The notes: generated by a model not told the origin, from the letters alone. A stretch of 64,000 nt of DNA from an uncultured Bacteroidales bacterium (GCA_905234755.1 CAJOIT010000012.1:1-64000); one strand, 5' to 3'; shown: positions 27,377 to 35,418, numbered from the stretch's first letter. Translations and numbers: made by a program.

Positions 27377-27675
27377 TAACTCCGATAGCACTAATTATTG
27401 GGGGACTGTACCTTGTCGAAGACCCGTCGCCATTGCCACTCGTACTGGGAGGTGTGGCAGCAGTCTTTGGACTTATTGTCGGTATTGTAGGTTGGGCAGA
27501 TACTGTGCCGCCTCGCTGGTTTTGGATTAAGAGCCGTGTGGATTTGGCTGGCAGTCGCGTTGTTACAGCTCTCGGCTATGCCGTTCAGTTCTTTTTCATT
27601 CCTCCCTGCATAATAGGACTGATTGAATACTTTGGTGATAGGTCGTTTTATATTGCCGTCTCTCAGCATTTGTAA
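27364..27675 (+). CDS. Small three-helix membrane protein
   Basis: A 103-aa protein from ATG 27364. It has transmembrane segments at about residues 3-16, 26-44 and 66-85 (PLVLGGVAAVFGLIVGIVGW; RVVTALGYAVQFFFIPPCII). It overlaps the preceding gene fragment. The last five residues (VSQHL) and the stop are encoded by the right 22-bp direct repeat, so the true C-terminus may have been replaced. No family is recognised. Confidence 0.55.
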   Translation: MNYAVTPIALIIGGLYLVEDPSPLPLVLGGVAAVFGLIVGIVGWADTVPPRWFWIKSRVDLAGSRVVTALGYAVQFFFIPPCIIGLIEYFGDRSFYIAVSQHL

Positions 27676-27679
27676 TCCA
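27658..27679 (+). repeat. 22-bp direct repeat, right copy
   Basis: Identical to 25717-25738. It overlaps the last codons of the small membrane protein. Confidence 0.85.
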
Positions 27680-27743
27680 TAAAAATCATGCCTAAAATAG
27701 GTTGGATTTTGAAAAAATATTGGTTTTGAATAGCAAATTATTA

Positions 27744-27776
27744 CAGCAGTCGGTAATTCGTCGGCTGCTGGTTTTT
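27744..27776 (+). terminator. Rho-independent terminator
   Basis: CAGCAGTCG / CGGCTGCTG (one G-T pair) with an AT-rich loop, followed by GTTTTT. Confidence 0.7.
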
Positions 27777-27887
27777 ATGATACGACTGAAATTAGCATCT
27801 TTAAACAAATTTTTGCGATTGGGTTAAATGCTTGGACTACGGAATTTTTGAATTTTGTAATTTGCAATTTAGATAATTAAGCAGTTG

Positions 27888-28085
27888 TCACTTATCCCTC
27901 ATCACCTCATCCGCCAGATACCTATCCCCTAATGTATAAAGCATCGTGGAAGGGTCGCGCATAAGTTGATTTGTGCGGGAGCGATAGAACATATCCAATG
28001 CTTCCTCGGGACTGATGCCGAGGTCTTTCTGTATCAGGCTCACTATTCGGCCTATCTTGTTCCACATCAACAAAGGACTTAACAT
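27888..28085 (-). CDS. DUF3791 protein (second copy in the locus)
   Basis: A 65-aa protein (MLSPLLMWNKIGRIVSLIQK, then DLGISPEEALDMFYRSRTNQ and LYTLGDRYLADEVM), typical of DUF3791. The start at 28085 is taken 5 bp after the DUF3990 stop; a longer frame starting at 28133 would overlap that gene. DUF3791 genes are regular partners of DUF3990 genes and are presumed antitoxins. Confidence 0.8.
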   Translation of the reverse strand: MLSPLLMWNKIGRIVSLIQKDLGISPEEALDMFYRSRTNQLMRDPSTMLYTLGDRYLADEVMRDK

Positions 28086-28089
28086 AGCA

Positions 28090-28572
28090 TCATATCTTAT
28101 AGGATTCAACAAAAAGCAAGCACTCATCCACAACCTTCTGGTTGCGAATGCATAACTGGTTATTCGGTCGGTGCTTAGATAGTTCCATTAAGGCCATCTC
28201 CAGTGGCATCAGGTTCGACATATATGCTTCTACAGTGTCTATCACTCTGTCGTTTGCTACACCACCCTCAATAATATCATAATTCTCTCCGATTTTTTCT
28301 CCCCGGCGATTGGCAACAATGAAGGTCAGCCACTCAACATCGTATTTTTCGAACTTCTTATATGAATAGTTTTCTTTGGCGGTCAATACATCAAACTCAT
28401 ATACATTTACGATGCTATCGCCAAGACGGATGCGTTTCATGTGGTCTGCCCACAATTCTGCTTGGCGTTGAAGGTCTGTGATATAGAAACCTTTGCCGAA
28501 ATCAAGTCCTTCACGTCCTTTAGAAACATCAGGGCGTTCGACAATCTCCGTGCCACCATGATACACTTTCAT
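28090..28572 (-). CDS. DUF3990 protein, putative ADP-ribosyltransferase-like toxin
   Basis: A 160-aa protein opening MKVYHGGTEIVERPDVSKGR, then DFGKGFYITDLQRQAELWAD. This Y-H-G...GFY arrangement is the NAD-binding core of ART-like folds, to which DUF3990 has been assigned. It starts 1 bp within the stop of the upstream DUF3791-like gene and is followed by another, giving an antitoxin-toxin-antitoxin order. The toxin role is inferred from family and context. Confidence 0.8.
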   Translation of the reverse strand: MKVYHGGTEIVERPDVSKGREGLDFGKGFYITDLQRQAELWADHMKRIRLGDSIVNVYEFDVLTAKENYSYKKFEKYDVEWLTFIVANRRGEKIGENYDIIEGGVANDRVIDTVEAYMSNLMPLEMALMELSKHRPNNQLCIRNQKVVDECLLFVESYKI

Positions 28573-28853
28573 GCTACCACTCCTTTCTTTGCTTCGCGGC
28601 GATGCAGAGCCTCGAGGACATCCTCGGTGACAATTCGGCGGCTTTGGGTGTGCAATGTATCATAGCACGGGTATATCAACTCTACAAAGAGATTCACGGC
28701 CTTCATGCGCTCATACATCTCCGAGGCGCTGACACCTTCGGCTTCTGCGGCTGATTCAACGCAAGATGCGGCAAAGATATTTCGCAACTCATCGTAATCC
28801 GGAGTCGCTAAACCATTGTCCGACATCAGTCCGTTTAAATTCTCTCTATTCAT
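28569..28853 (-). CDS. DUF3791-like protein, first gene of the DUF3990 operon
   Basis: A 94-aa acidic protein (YDELRNIFAASCVESAAEAE, GVSASEMYERMKAVNLFVEL, LHTQSRRIVTEDVLEALHRR) with the helical make-up of DUF3791. The stop overlaps the DUF3990 start (ATGA). It leads the leftward three-gene operon. Confidence 0.72.
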   Translation of the reverse strand: MNRENLNGLMSDNGLATPDYDELRNIFAASCVESAAEAEGVSASEMYERMKAVNLFVELIYPCYDTLHTQSRRIVTEDVLEALHRREAKKGVVA

Positions 28854-28942
28854 TTTCAGAATGTTTTATGTCGCAAAAATACATTTTCTTTTTGAAATCG
28901 GGAAATATTTTGCAGAAGCACCATGATTTCGTCAAGAATTGC

Positions 28943-29063
28943 TCAAACCATCTCAAACTCTCCAAAGGCTAACAGGCTTGAAGGCTAAAAGCCAACCTTT
29001 AGCTTACGCAAGCAATTTCAAACTATCTCAAACCACATCAAACAACCATAAACCATTTCAAAC
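28943..29063. repeat. 10-bp phased TCAAAC repeats
   Basis: TCAAAC occurs at 28943 and 28953, then at 29018, 29028, 29038 and 29058 with ATAAAC at 29048. Spacing is exactly 10 bp within each group. A two-unit version (GTAAAC, TCAAAC) occurs at 24851-24866. The first group is separated from the second by a GGCTAA/TTAGC-containing stretch. Confidence 0.7.
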
Positions 29064-29096
29064 TTTTATGCACATGCATTGAACTCTAAAAAATAA

Positions 29097-29104
29097 TATC
29101 TTTG
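29097..29104 (+). promoter_or_regulatory. -7 promoter element
   Basis: TATCTTTG, 21 bp before the start of the small membrane protein at 29125. Confidence 0.5.
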
Positions 29105-29124
29105 CAACCAAATTCCACTTTATA

Positions 29125-29325
29125 ATGAAACTGAAGAAACGAAAAATCAAGTATTCTGTAATATTCTTTCTCTGTTGGTTTGCATTTTTAGTCATTTTGG
29201 TTGATGGAGTTCTGAAGTTCCAGACTTTGGTTGATTATTTCGGGTCGTACGCTATTGTAGAAGTTGCGCTAGTGCTGTTGGTCATCCTACCAACATTGGC
29301 AGTTTACATATTTACAAAAGAATGA
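29125..29325 (+). CDS. Small two-helix membrane protein
   Basis: A 66-aa protein with a basic N-terminus (MKLKKRKIKYS) and two transmembrane helices (about residues 11-30 and 40-62). It has a good promoter -7 box and a plausible start, but no recognised family. Confidence 0.6.
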   Translation: MKLKKRKIKYSVIFFLCWFAFLVILVDGVLKFQTLVDYFGSYAIVEVALVLLVILPTLAVYIFTKE

Positions 29326-29464
29326 TGTCCTGTCCGCTCCTGATGAACTAGCTGCTTTTTGATAAACAGGAAACAAATCATCAAAATGATATAATCCGCA
29401 ATGCGCGCAAAAGCCTTGTATGGCGAATTTTTCGCCCATTTTTTGTCATTATCATTTTTATTTC

Positions 29465-29500
29465 TATTTTTGCATTTGTAATAATGCATCATATATGATG
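29465..29500 (+). promoter_or_regulatory. hipBA promoter with palindromic operator
   Basis: The -7 box TATTTTTG (29465-29472) is followed by the perfect 14-bp palindrome CATCATATATGATG (29487-29500) just downstream of the expected transcription start. This is a good candidate HipB autoregulatory site. Confidence 0.6.
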
Positions 29501-29538
29501 TGTTATAAGCAATAATTAGAAAATACGCTTAATATATT

Positions 29539-29850
29539 ATGTATAATACTTACACATTTGATCCTTATCCACTGCAGATAACAATGCAACGATTGGCAGA
29601 GAACCTTCGGGCACGTCGTCTAGAAAGGAAAATCTCCACAAAGAGTCTCTCGGAGATGAGTGGGGTGCCTGCTTCGTCTATACAGCGTTTCGAGCTGAAG
29701 CACTCCATATCGCTTGAGTCGTATGTCAAGCTGGCAAAAGCGTTGGGTTATTCCGAGGAGCTGATGCAACTGCTATCCGAACCAAAATACGACACTATGG
29801 AGGAATTATTGGAAATTAACAAGAACAAAACCAGAAAACGAGGCGTATGA
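29539..29850 (+). CDS. hipB: HipB-type antitoxin, XRE family regulator
   Basis: A 103-aa protein with an HTH_XRE domain at about residues 15-75 (LAENLRARRLERKISTKSLS, then EMSGVPASSIQRFELK). It overlaps hipA by ATGA, the usual arrangement. It should bind and neutralise HipA and repress the operon at the upstream palindrome. Confidence 0.85.
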   Translation: MYNTYTFDPYPLQITMQRLAENLRARRLERKISTKSLSEMSGVPASSIQRFELKHSISLESYVKLAKALGYSEELMQLLSEPKYDTMEELLEINKNKTRKRGV

Positions 29851-30929
29851 TGAAAAACATTCTGAGTGTCGGTGTGATGTATCATGGTCGCAAGGTGGGT
29901 ACTTTGTCGATGGGCAACCGTTCGTGCTGTCAATTTGAGTACGGTCGTGCATGGCTGCACGATGGCTTTTCCATTTCTCCGCTTCACATGCCATTGAAAG
30001 CAGGACTTTTCGCTGCACAATGGCAACCGTTTAATGGTAATTTTGGCATTTTTGAGGATAGCCTCCCTGGTGGTTATGGCGAGTATTTACTACGCAAGGT
30101 CCTGCGGAGCGAAGGCATAGAATACAATGCTTTGACGCCTGTACAGCGTCTTAGTCTTGTCGGTAGCTCTGGTATGGGTGCATTGTGTTATGTTCCCGAG
30201 ACAGTTGTCGGTGGTAGTAAGTCGCAACTTTCGCTTGACGAGATGCAGAAGCTTGCTCTTGATGTGCTGTCCGAAAAGACCGATGAAGGTTCGGACTTGT
30301 TGCTGGCTGGCAGTGGTAATTCGGGAGGAGTACGCCCTAAATGCCTGTATAGTGACAACTCTGGTCATTGGCTTGTAAAATTCCGCCACACCTTCGACCC
30401 TATTGATATAGGGCAACAAGAATATCATTGCAACCAATTGGCAAAACGCGCAGGCATCATTGTGCCAGAATTCAGGCTTATGGAAGGTAAGTATTTCGCC
30501 ACGCGTAGGTTCGACATCGACGAACATGGTGAGCGTCTGCATGTAGCCACTGCAAGCGGACTGCTCAACGAGCCACTTTCGCCCCCAAAGATGGATTACC
30601 ATAGTTTGTTGCAGCTTACTGGGTATCTCACACAGTCGCCCGATGCAGTTGAGCAGCAGTTCCGGCGTATGGTTTTCAACCATTATGTCTGCAACTTTGA
30701 CGACCACGCTCGCAATTTTAGTTTTATTTGTCGTGATGGACGCTGGGAACTTGCGCCTGCCTATGACCTTACCAACGACCAGACACTTGGAGAGCATGCC
30801 ACTACCATCAATTTTAAGGGACTTCCTACCGACGAGGACATGATTACAGTAGGCATTAATACAAAGATGTCATACACTCGTTGCCAGCAGATTATCGAAG
30901 AGATAAAAACTGTTATAACGAAAGATTGA
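29847..30929 (+). CDS. hipA: HipA-type serine/threonine kinase toxin
   Basis: A 360-aa HipA family kinase. An N-terminal HipA_N-like part is FGIFEDSLPGGYGEYLLRKV. The kinase core includes SGNSGGVRPKCLY and LVKFRH for ATP binding, then the catalytic-loop motif FDDHARNFSF and the metal site LAPAYDLTND. E. coli HipA phosphorylates GltX; the target here is unknown. The start is ATG 29847 or 29850, coupled to hipB. Confidence 0.9.
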   Translation: MMKNILSVGVMYHGRKVGTLSMGNRSCCQFEYGRAWLHDGFSISPLHMPLKAGLFAAQWQPFNGNFGIFEDSLPGGYGEYLLRKVLRSEGIEYNALTPVQRLSLVGSSGMGALCYVPETVVGGSKSQLSLDEMQKLALDVLSEKTDEGSDLLLAGSGNSGGVRPKCLYSDNSGHWLVKFRHTFDPIDIGQQEYHCNQLAKRAGIIVPEFRLMEGKYFATRRFDIDEHGERLHVATASGLLNEPLSPPKMDYHSLLQLTGYLTQSPDAVEQQFRRMVFNHYVCNFDDHARNFSFICRDGRWELAPAYDLTNDQTLGEHATTINFKGLPTDEDMITVGINTKMSYTRCQQIIEEIKTVITKD

Positions 30930-30954
30930 CTCAGACTCAAAAATATTTTTAAAA

Positions 30955-31013
30955 ATATCGCTTACGATATAAAAATATATTCATGTATTTGCATCGTGAA
31001 CGATATAAATTTG
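30955..31013 (+). promoter_or_regulatory. Promoter and twin palindromes of the MarR locus
   Basis: Two related inverted repeats, ATATCG-CTTA-CGATAT (30955-30970) and ATCGT-GA-ACGAT (30993-31004), flank a weak -7 element. A second -7 box TAAATTTG (31006-31013) ends 4 nt before the ATG at 31018. The palindromes are candidate operators of the MarR protein whose gene follows. Confidence 0.5.
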
Positions 31014-31017
31014 CGAC

Positions 31018-31275
31018 ATGGCAGACGAGCAATTTAAATTGGAAAACCAACTTTGTTTCCGCCTCTACACAGCGGCGCGACTGACTATGGGAGCTTATCA
31101 TCCGTATCTCGACCCATTGGGCATCACCTATCCGCAGTATCTTGTGCTACTCGTGCTGTGGGAAAAGGACAAGCGCCCCGTATGCGAAATTGGCAAACGT
31201 TTGCTATTGGAGACCAATACTCTCACCCCACTTTTGCAACGTATGGAGAAAGCTGGTTTGGTAACTCGCACGCAA
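31018..31275 (+). pseudogene. MarR family regulator, N-terminal remnant
   Basis: Codons 1-84 encode the dimerisation helices and DNA-recognition helix of an OhrR-like MarR protein (FRLYTAARLTMGAYHPYLDP, YPQYLVLLVLWEKDKRPV, LETNTLTPLLQRMEKAGLVT). At about 31262 the wing and C-terminal helices are replaced by out-of-frame flavodoxin sequence; the frame runs on to 31452 without meaning. A deletion between a marR gene and a neighbouring reductase gene explains this. Confidence 0.75.
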
Positions 31276-31754
31276 TGGCGGAGCAGTTTGCCGAAGGTGC
31301 AAAATCATCTGGGCATCAAGTGGAACTCATCTCGCTCAGAGGCAAGGAAATCAAGTTCTGTGTCGGCTGTCTGTCGTGCCAGAAGACTGGTGCGTGTGTA
31401 TTCAAGGACGATGTTCCTGCAATTATGGACAGTGTGCTTAATGCCGATGTAGTGTGCTGGGCGACACCAATTTACTACTACGAAATGTCGGGACAGATGA
31501 AGACTCTCATCGACCGTATGAACGCAATGTATCCCAAGGACTACCGTTTCCGCGACATTTATCTGCTTACCACGGCTGCCGAGAACGAGGAGTTTGTTCC
31601 AAAGCGTGCCGAAGGCGGCCTGACGGGCTGGATTGACTGCTATGGAAAGTCTGCACTCAAAGGATATGTTTTCTGCGGCGGTGTGAACGACCCGAATGAT
31701 ATTGCAGGGAATGCCAAGCTACAAGAGGCATACGAGATGGGCAAGAAGTGCTAA
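31262..31754 (+). pseudogene. NADPH-dependent FMN reductase lacking its N-terminal strand
   Basis: From codon GGT at about 31260 the frame reads GNSHAMAEQFAEGAKSSGHQ, then FCVGCLSCQKTGACVFKDDV, YYYEMSGQMKTLIDRM and GNAKLQEAYEMGKKC. This is a flavodoxin-like reductase very similar to the intact one at 23798-24331. It lacks the first strand and start of the FMN loop, and has no start of its own in the correct frame near the junction. The break lies in a short shared GGTAACTCGCA stretch. Confidence 0.75.
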
Positions 31755-31778
31755 TTGCTGCAAGATTATTCTGACGGA

Positions 31779-31808
31779 CTTGCAATGTTGTGTATTGCAA
31801 GCCTTTTT
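31779..31808 (+). terminator. Terminator of the MarR/flavodoxin remnant
   Basis: CTTGCAA / TTGCAAG hairpin (31779-31785 with 31795-31801), followed by CCTTTTT. Confidence 0.65.
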
Positions 31809-31823
31809 AGGAACGGAAACAAC

Positions 31824-31853
31824 AAAAAAAGCAACTGTATTGAGCAGTTGCTT
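31824..31853 (-). terminator. Terminator of the leftward DUF4252 operon
   Basis: AAAGCAACTG / CAGTTGCTTT hairpin; read leftward it is followed by T7. Confidence 0.75.
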
Positions 31854-31877
31854 TCGTAAGTAAGTAAATTTAAGGTT

Positions 31878-32330
31878 CTAATTCCCTTTGCCATTAAGCA
31901 TTTCATATACTTCTTTGGATGAGAAATTTCCTGCATAAACGATAATCGAGCTTTCCTCCTTTTCCTGTGTGGCTATTATTAGTTCATGCGGATTGCGTTT
32001 GTCGGTAAAGATAAAAACAACACTTTCGCCACCATCGCGTGCGGTCATGAGTATTTCGTAGTTTTTGTCATTGCTTAAAACTTCTATGTCCTTGTCTATT
32101 TGACTCTTGCCCTTTGCAGTGTTCGAATTGATGATAAGCATTTTTTCTATGCCGCCAAGGTTGCTGCTGAGTTCTGCATCCAAGACTGAGTTTGCTAGGT
32201 TAAACATTGCTTTGTTAATGCAAACATAATCCACATCTTCCATTTTGGCATACTTTTCGAAAATCTTGTTTTGTGCCATTGCTGCAAATGCGCAGGCAAT
32301 AATTGCAATTGTTATTATTAATCGTTTCAT
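31878..32330 (-). CDS. DUF4252 secreted protein
   Basis: A 150-aa protein with a signal peptide (MKRLIITIAIIACAFAAMAQ) and a DUF4252-like mature domain (IFEKYAKMEDVDYVCINKAM; IEKMLIINSNTAKGK; EILMTARDGGESVVFIFTD). DUF4252 proteins regularly follow a sigma/anti-sigma pair in Bacteroidota, as here. The molecular role is unknown; the location should be periplasm or envelope. Confidence 0.85.
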   Translation of the reverse strand: MKRLIITIAIIACAFAAMAQNKIFEKYAKMEDVDYVCINKAMFNLANSVLDAELSSNLGGIEKMLIINSNTAKGKSQIDKDIEVLSNDKNYEILMTARDGGESVVFIFTDKRNPHELIIATQEKEESSIIVYAGNFSSKEVYEMLNGKGN

Positions 32331-32342
32331 ATTCCTTGATTT

Positions 32343-32909
32343 TTAAAGTTTTGACTGATTTTTTATCTTGTTAATTTTTGAATTTGTCTTTTGAATGGCT
32401 TCTTGTGCAGGCTTTTTGCACATTTGTATAGAACGGGATATTATGCTGTTTGCTCTCTCAATCTGCATTGTTGCTTCTTCAACGCTAGTACAGGTGTCGC
32501 GGAATGGCGATTCATTAGATTCTTGATTTTGGAACTGCATTATGCAAACTCCGACTATTGCGATTAAGGACACAGCAGCCGCTATCCGATACCAGATTGT
32601 TTTTGGCGGTTTTTCTTGTCGGAAAACATTGCTTTTAGGTTGTCGTGATGCTGGTTCTGGTTTTTTCTCCGTTTCCGAATCATTGAGATTGCCTACAAAA
32701 GCATTTATTTCCGTCGCAATATCGTCGGGTATATGGGTGTCGGCGATTTCTGACATTGACAGAAACAGTTTACGGTCGGCCTCAAGTTCGACTGGAACAT
32801 CGTCGGAACGGAAAAAGTCCATCAGTTTTTCTTCTTCTTCAGGTGTCGTTTTCCCATCGTAGAAGCGGATGAGTAGTGACTCGATATTTGATTTAGTTTC
32901 CATAGTCAT
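32343..32909 (-). CDS. Anti-sigma-like single-pass membrane protein
   Basis: A 188-aa protein. The cytoplasmic part has the common Bacteroidota anti-sigma opening (IESLLIRFYDGKTTPEEEEK). One transmembrane helix lies at about residues 105-125 (IWYRIAAAVSLIAIVGVCIM) and a short periplasmic tail has cysteines. Its start overlaps the sigma factor stop by ATGA, and the DUF4252 gene follows after 12 bp. Confidence 0.82.
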   Translation of the reverse strand: MTMETKSNIESLLIRFYDGKTTPEEEEKLMDFFRSDDVPVELEADRKLFLSMSEIADTHIPDDIATEINAFVGNLNDSETEKKPEPASRQPKSNVFRQEKPPKTIWYRIAAAVSLIAIVGVCIMQFQNQESNESPFRDTCTSVEEATMQIERANSIISRSIQMCKKPAQEAIQKTNSKINKIKNQSKL

Positions 32910-33388
32910 AATGATTTAAAATTGTCCCTTAATGTTTTTCTTGCCCTAGAAAGCAATGTGTATATATTCTCTCGGCTAAAATGCGTTATATCTTCGATTT
33001 GCTGTATTTCAAGGCCATCTATAGTGCGCAAGCGAAGCACTGTTTGCTGGTCTTTCGGTAGAATACTTATCATTTTCATTACTTCGACCAATGTGCTGCT
33101 GGCATTGATTGAATCTTCTGTTTTGTTGTCTAAAAGTATGTCTGCCAAATCGTTGTTTTCTGTATGTTTGCGTTTCAGTTTGTCGAAGCAGTTGTTGCGA
33201 ACCATTGTCAGCACTAGTGGCAGCGGTGATTTGTCGCGGTCGATGCTGTTTCGTCGCTGCCACAATTCGGCATAAACATCTTGTACGCTGTCCCTTGCCT
33301 CGTCGCTGTTTCGCAATATGTTGTATGCGAGGGCGTACATTCTGCTGCTGAATGGTAAGTACATATTTGAAAACTCTTCGTGTGACAT
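32906..33388 (-). CDS. ECF-family RNA polymerase sigma factor
   Basis: A 160-aa ECF sigma factor: region 2 at about residues 8-75 (RMYALAYNILRNSDEARDSV, then QDVYAELWQRRNSI) and region 4 at about 105-155 (ISILPKDQQTVLRLRTIDGL, EIQQIEDITHFSRENIYTLL). It leads the leftward three-gene operon with its anti-sigma factor and a DUF4252 protein. Confidence 0.92.
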   Translation of the reverse strand: MSHEEFSNMYLPFSSRMYALAYNILRNSDEARDSVQDVYAELWQRRNSIDRDKSPLPLVLTMVRNNCFDKLKRKHTENNDLADILLDNKTEDSINASSTLVEVMKMISILPKDQQTVLRLRTIDGLEIQQIEDITHFSRENIYTLLSRARKTLRDNFKSL

Positions 33389-33575
33389 TTTCTAGTCGTT
33401 CTTAATCATCTTCCGCATGTAATACGATTGAAATCATAAAATCTTACAAAATTATATATTTTTTCCTTGTCTTTGCTAATGACAAAAAAATCAACTTGCT
33501 GTATTGCTTTGATTTACAACTATAAACAAAATCGTATATCAGGCAAAATTTTATATTCGGTCTTAATTTATTTTT

Positions 33576-33583
33576 TACCTTTG
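33576..33583 (+). promoter_or_regulatory. -7 promoter element of the carbonic anhydrase gene
   Basis: TACCTTTG, 28 bp before the ATG at 33612. Confidence 0.55.
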
Positions 33584-33611
33584 TAAGTCGTTACAAACAA
33601 AACCATAATAT

Positions 33612-34157
33612 ATGATAGACCAGATAATCAACTACAATAAGACTTTCGTTGAACAGAAAGGTTACGAGAAATACCTGACGGACAAGTACCCCGACAAGAA
33701 ACTGGCGGTGCTGTCGTGTATGGACACCCGACTGACGGAACTTCTGCCTGCCGCCCTCGGATTGAAGAATGGCGATGCGAAAATCATTAAGAATGCTGGC
33801 GGGCTGGTCATTTCGGCTTTCGATTCTGCTATGCGCAGCCTGATTGTAGCTATCTACGAACTTGGCGTGAATGAGATTATGGTGGTGGCGCACAGTCATT
33901 GTGGGGCTTGCCACATGAGTTACGACCACTTTCACCACGAAATGATTGCCAGAGGCATCACCGACGAGACCCTTGACACCATCCGCAAATGTGGCATCAA
34001 TTTGGACCATTGGCTCGAGGGTTTCAAGGACACGCCAGAATCTGTTCGTAAGACAGTCGAGACCATCAAGACTCATCCGCTTGTGCCGAAGGACATAGTG
34101 GTGCGTGGTTTCATAATTGACTCGGAGACCGGTGCTTTGGATGAAATAAAAATGTAA
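33612..34157 (+). CDS. Beta-class carbonic anhydrase
   Basis: A 181-aa enzyme interconverting CO2 and bicarbonate. Zinc ligands are visible as Cys36 in LSCMDTR and His94/Cys97 in AHSHCGAC; the Asp-Arg dyad (D38, R40) follows the first cysteine. The length is at the small end of the beta class. The EFR1 gene starts 12 bp downstream. Confidence 0.9.
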   Translation: MIDQIINYNKTFVEQKGYEKYLTDKYPDKKLAVLSCMDTRLTELLPAALGLKNGDAKIIKNAGGLVISAFDSAMRSLIVAIYELGVNEIMVVAHSHCGACHMSYDHFHHEMIARGITDETLDTIRKCGINLDHWLEGFKDTPESVRKTVETIKTHPLVPKDIVVRGFIIDSETGALDEIKM

Positions 34158-34169
34158 GATGCTAACAAT

Positions 34170-34925
34170 ATGATACTTTACTTCTCAGGTACAGGCAACA
34201 GCCTGGCAATAGCAAGGCAGATTGCCGAAAAGGTTGGCGACAATATAATGCCGCTGCGCGAGGCGGTTGGCAAGGATTTGACTGGCGAAAAACGCATTGG
34301 TCTTGTTTTTCCTACATATTGGCTCGATGCGCCTATTGCGGTGCGTGATATTGTGCCGCAACTTAATATCAGTCCTTCGTCGTACACCTTTGTTGTCATC
34401 ACCTGCGGGGCGCAGACCAACAATGCGGTGTGGACGGTGCGTCGGATTTTGCGACAGAAGGGCGTAAAGCTTTCCTATTGCAACAAAATCCGCGTTCCCG
34501 ACAGTTCTGCGCTTGCCTTCGGACGAAATCCCAACAGTCAGGTATGGAAGTTTGAGCGTTACGCACCGCGCTTGGAGCAAATATTGAACGATATTGCCGA
34601 CGAAAAGCACGGTTTCCACTATGCAGGATTCGACCCTTTAGGCTGGTTGCTCAATCGTCCGTCCATCGCTGCTAAAACTCAGAACTCGACCCGTCCTGTC
34701 TGCAATACCGACAAATGTGTGGGCTGTGGCATTTGTGCGAAAGTTTGTCCGCAGAAAAACATCACCCTTGCCGACGGCAAAGCCCAACTAGGCGACAATT
34801 GCGCGATGTGTCTGGCCTGCTTGCATTTCTGCCCGCATCAGAGTATGGAAGTCAATGGCAAAGCGACACTAGCCGAACGGCAGTACCATCATCCGGAGGT
34901 TGAGAAGAGGGATATGGTTGTGTAA
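34170..34925 (+). CDS. EFR1 family protein: flavodoxin fused to 2[4Fe-4S] ferredoxin
   Basis: A 251-aa electron carrier. The N-terminal flavodoxin-like domain begins ILYFSGTGNSLAIARQIAEK. The C-terminal bacterial-type ferredoxin has two CxxCxxCxxxC motifs (CVGCGICAKVCPQ and CAMCLACLHFCPH). Such proteins pass electrons in anaerobes; the partner is unknown. It lies 12 bp after the carbonic anhydrase gene. Confidence 0.9.
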   Translation: MILYFSGTGNSLAIARQIAEKVGDNIMPLREAVGKDLTGEKRIGLVFPTYWLDAPIAVRDIVPQLNISPSSYTFVVITCGAQTNNAVWTVRRILRQKGVKLSYCNKIRVPDSSALAFGRNPNSQVWKFERYAPRLEQILNDIADEKHGFHYAGFDPLGWLLNRPSIAAKTQNSTRPVCNTDKCVGCGICAKVCPQKNITLADGKAQLGDNCAMCLACLHFCPHQSMEVNGKATLAERQYHHPEVEKRDMVV

Positions 34926-34995
34926 ATCATGAAATCATTATCATTTTTTCTTACAAATATTTGCAACTTATAGGTTTCGTTTTCCAAAAAAGTAT

Positions 34996-35003
34996 TATTT
35001 TTG
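34996..35003 (+). promoter_or_regulatory. -7 promoter element of the XRE gene
   Basis: TATTTTTG, 40 bp before the ATG at 35044. Confidence 0.45.
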
Positions 35004-35043
35004 TGGTGAAAAAACTTTAGTAATATGACTTGGAGATAGAACC

Positions 35044-35358
35044 ATGACACAGGAAGAAGCAATAAATCGTTTAAGCCGTTACCAGTCGGATACTCCATCG
35101 TCTTGGCGCAAGGAGGAAGAAAAGCGTCTTAAGGCAAAATCCGATGGATGGCTACAGTATTCCCGTAAAATTGCCATAAAATTGGCGATTGCAATGAAGC
35201 AACAGAATCTTTCACGACAAGATGTTGCCGAAAGGATGGGTTGTTCACCGCAGTATGTTTCGCGACTTTTGAAAGGCGAAGAAAACCTATCGCTCGAAAC
35301 AATCTGTAAGTTGGAGAATGCATTGAATATTTCAATATTGCAGTATGAGTTTGCCTAA
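35044..35358 (+). CDS. Solo XRE-family (HigA-like) regulator
   Basis: A 104-aa protein with an HTH_XRE domain at about residues 42-98 (LAIAMKQQNLSRQDVAERMG, CSPQYVSRLLKGEENLSLET). The N-terminal helix (EAINRLSRYQ) resembles HigA-type antitoxins. No toxin gene lies next to it; the upstream gap of 118 bp holds only the promoter. Confidence 0.85.
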   Translation: MTQEEAINRLSRYQSDTPSSWRKEEEKRLKAKSDGWLQYSRKIAIKLAIAMKQQNLSRQDVAERMGCSPQYVSRLLKGEENLSLETICKLENALNISILQYEFA

Positions 35359-35418
35359 ATCTTTTCGGATTTGAAATCAAAATACGGCAAAATACTCTTG
35401 ATTAAAGAATACTAATAC

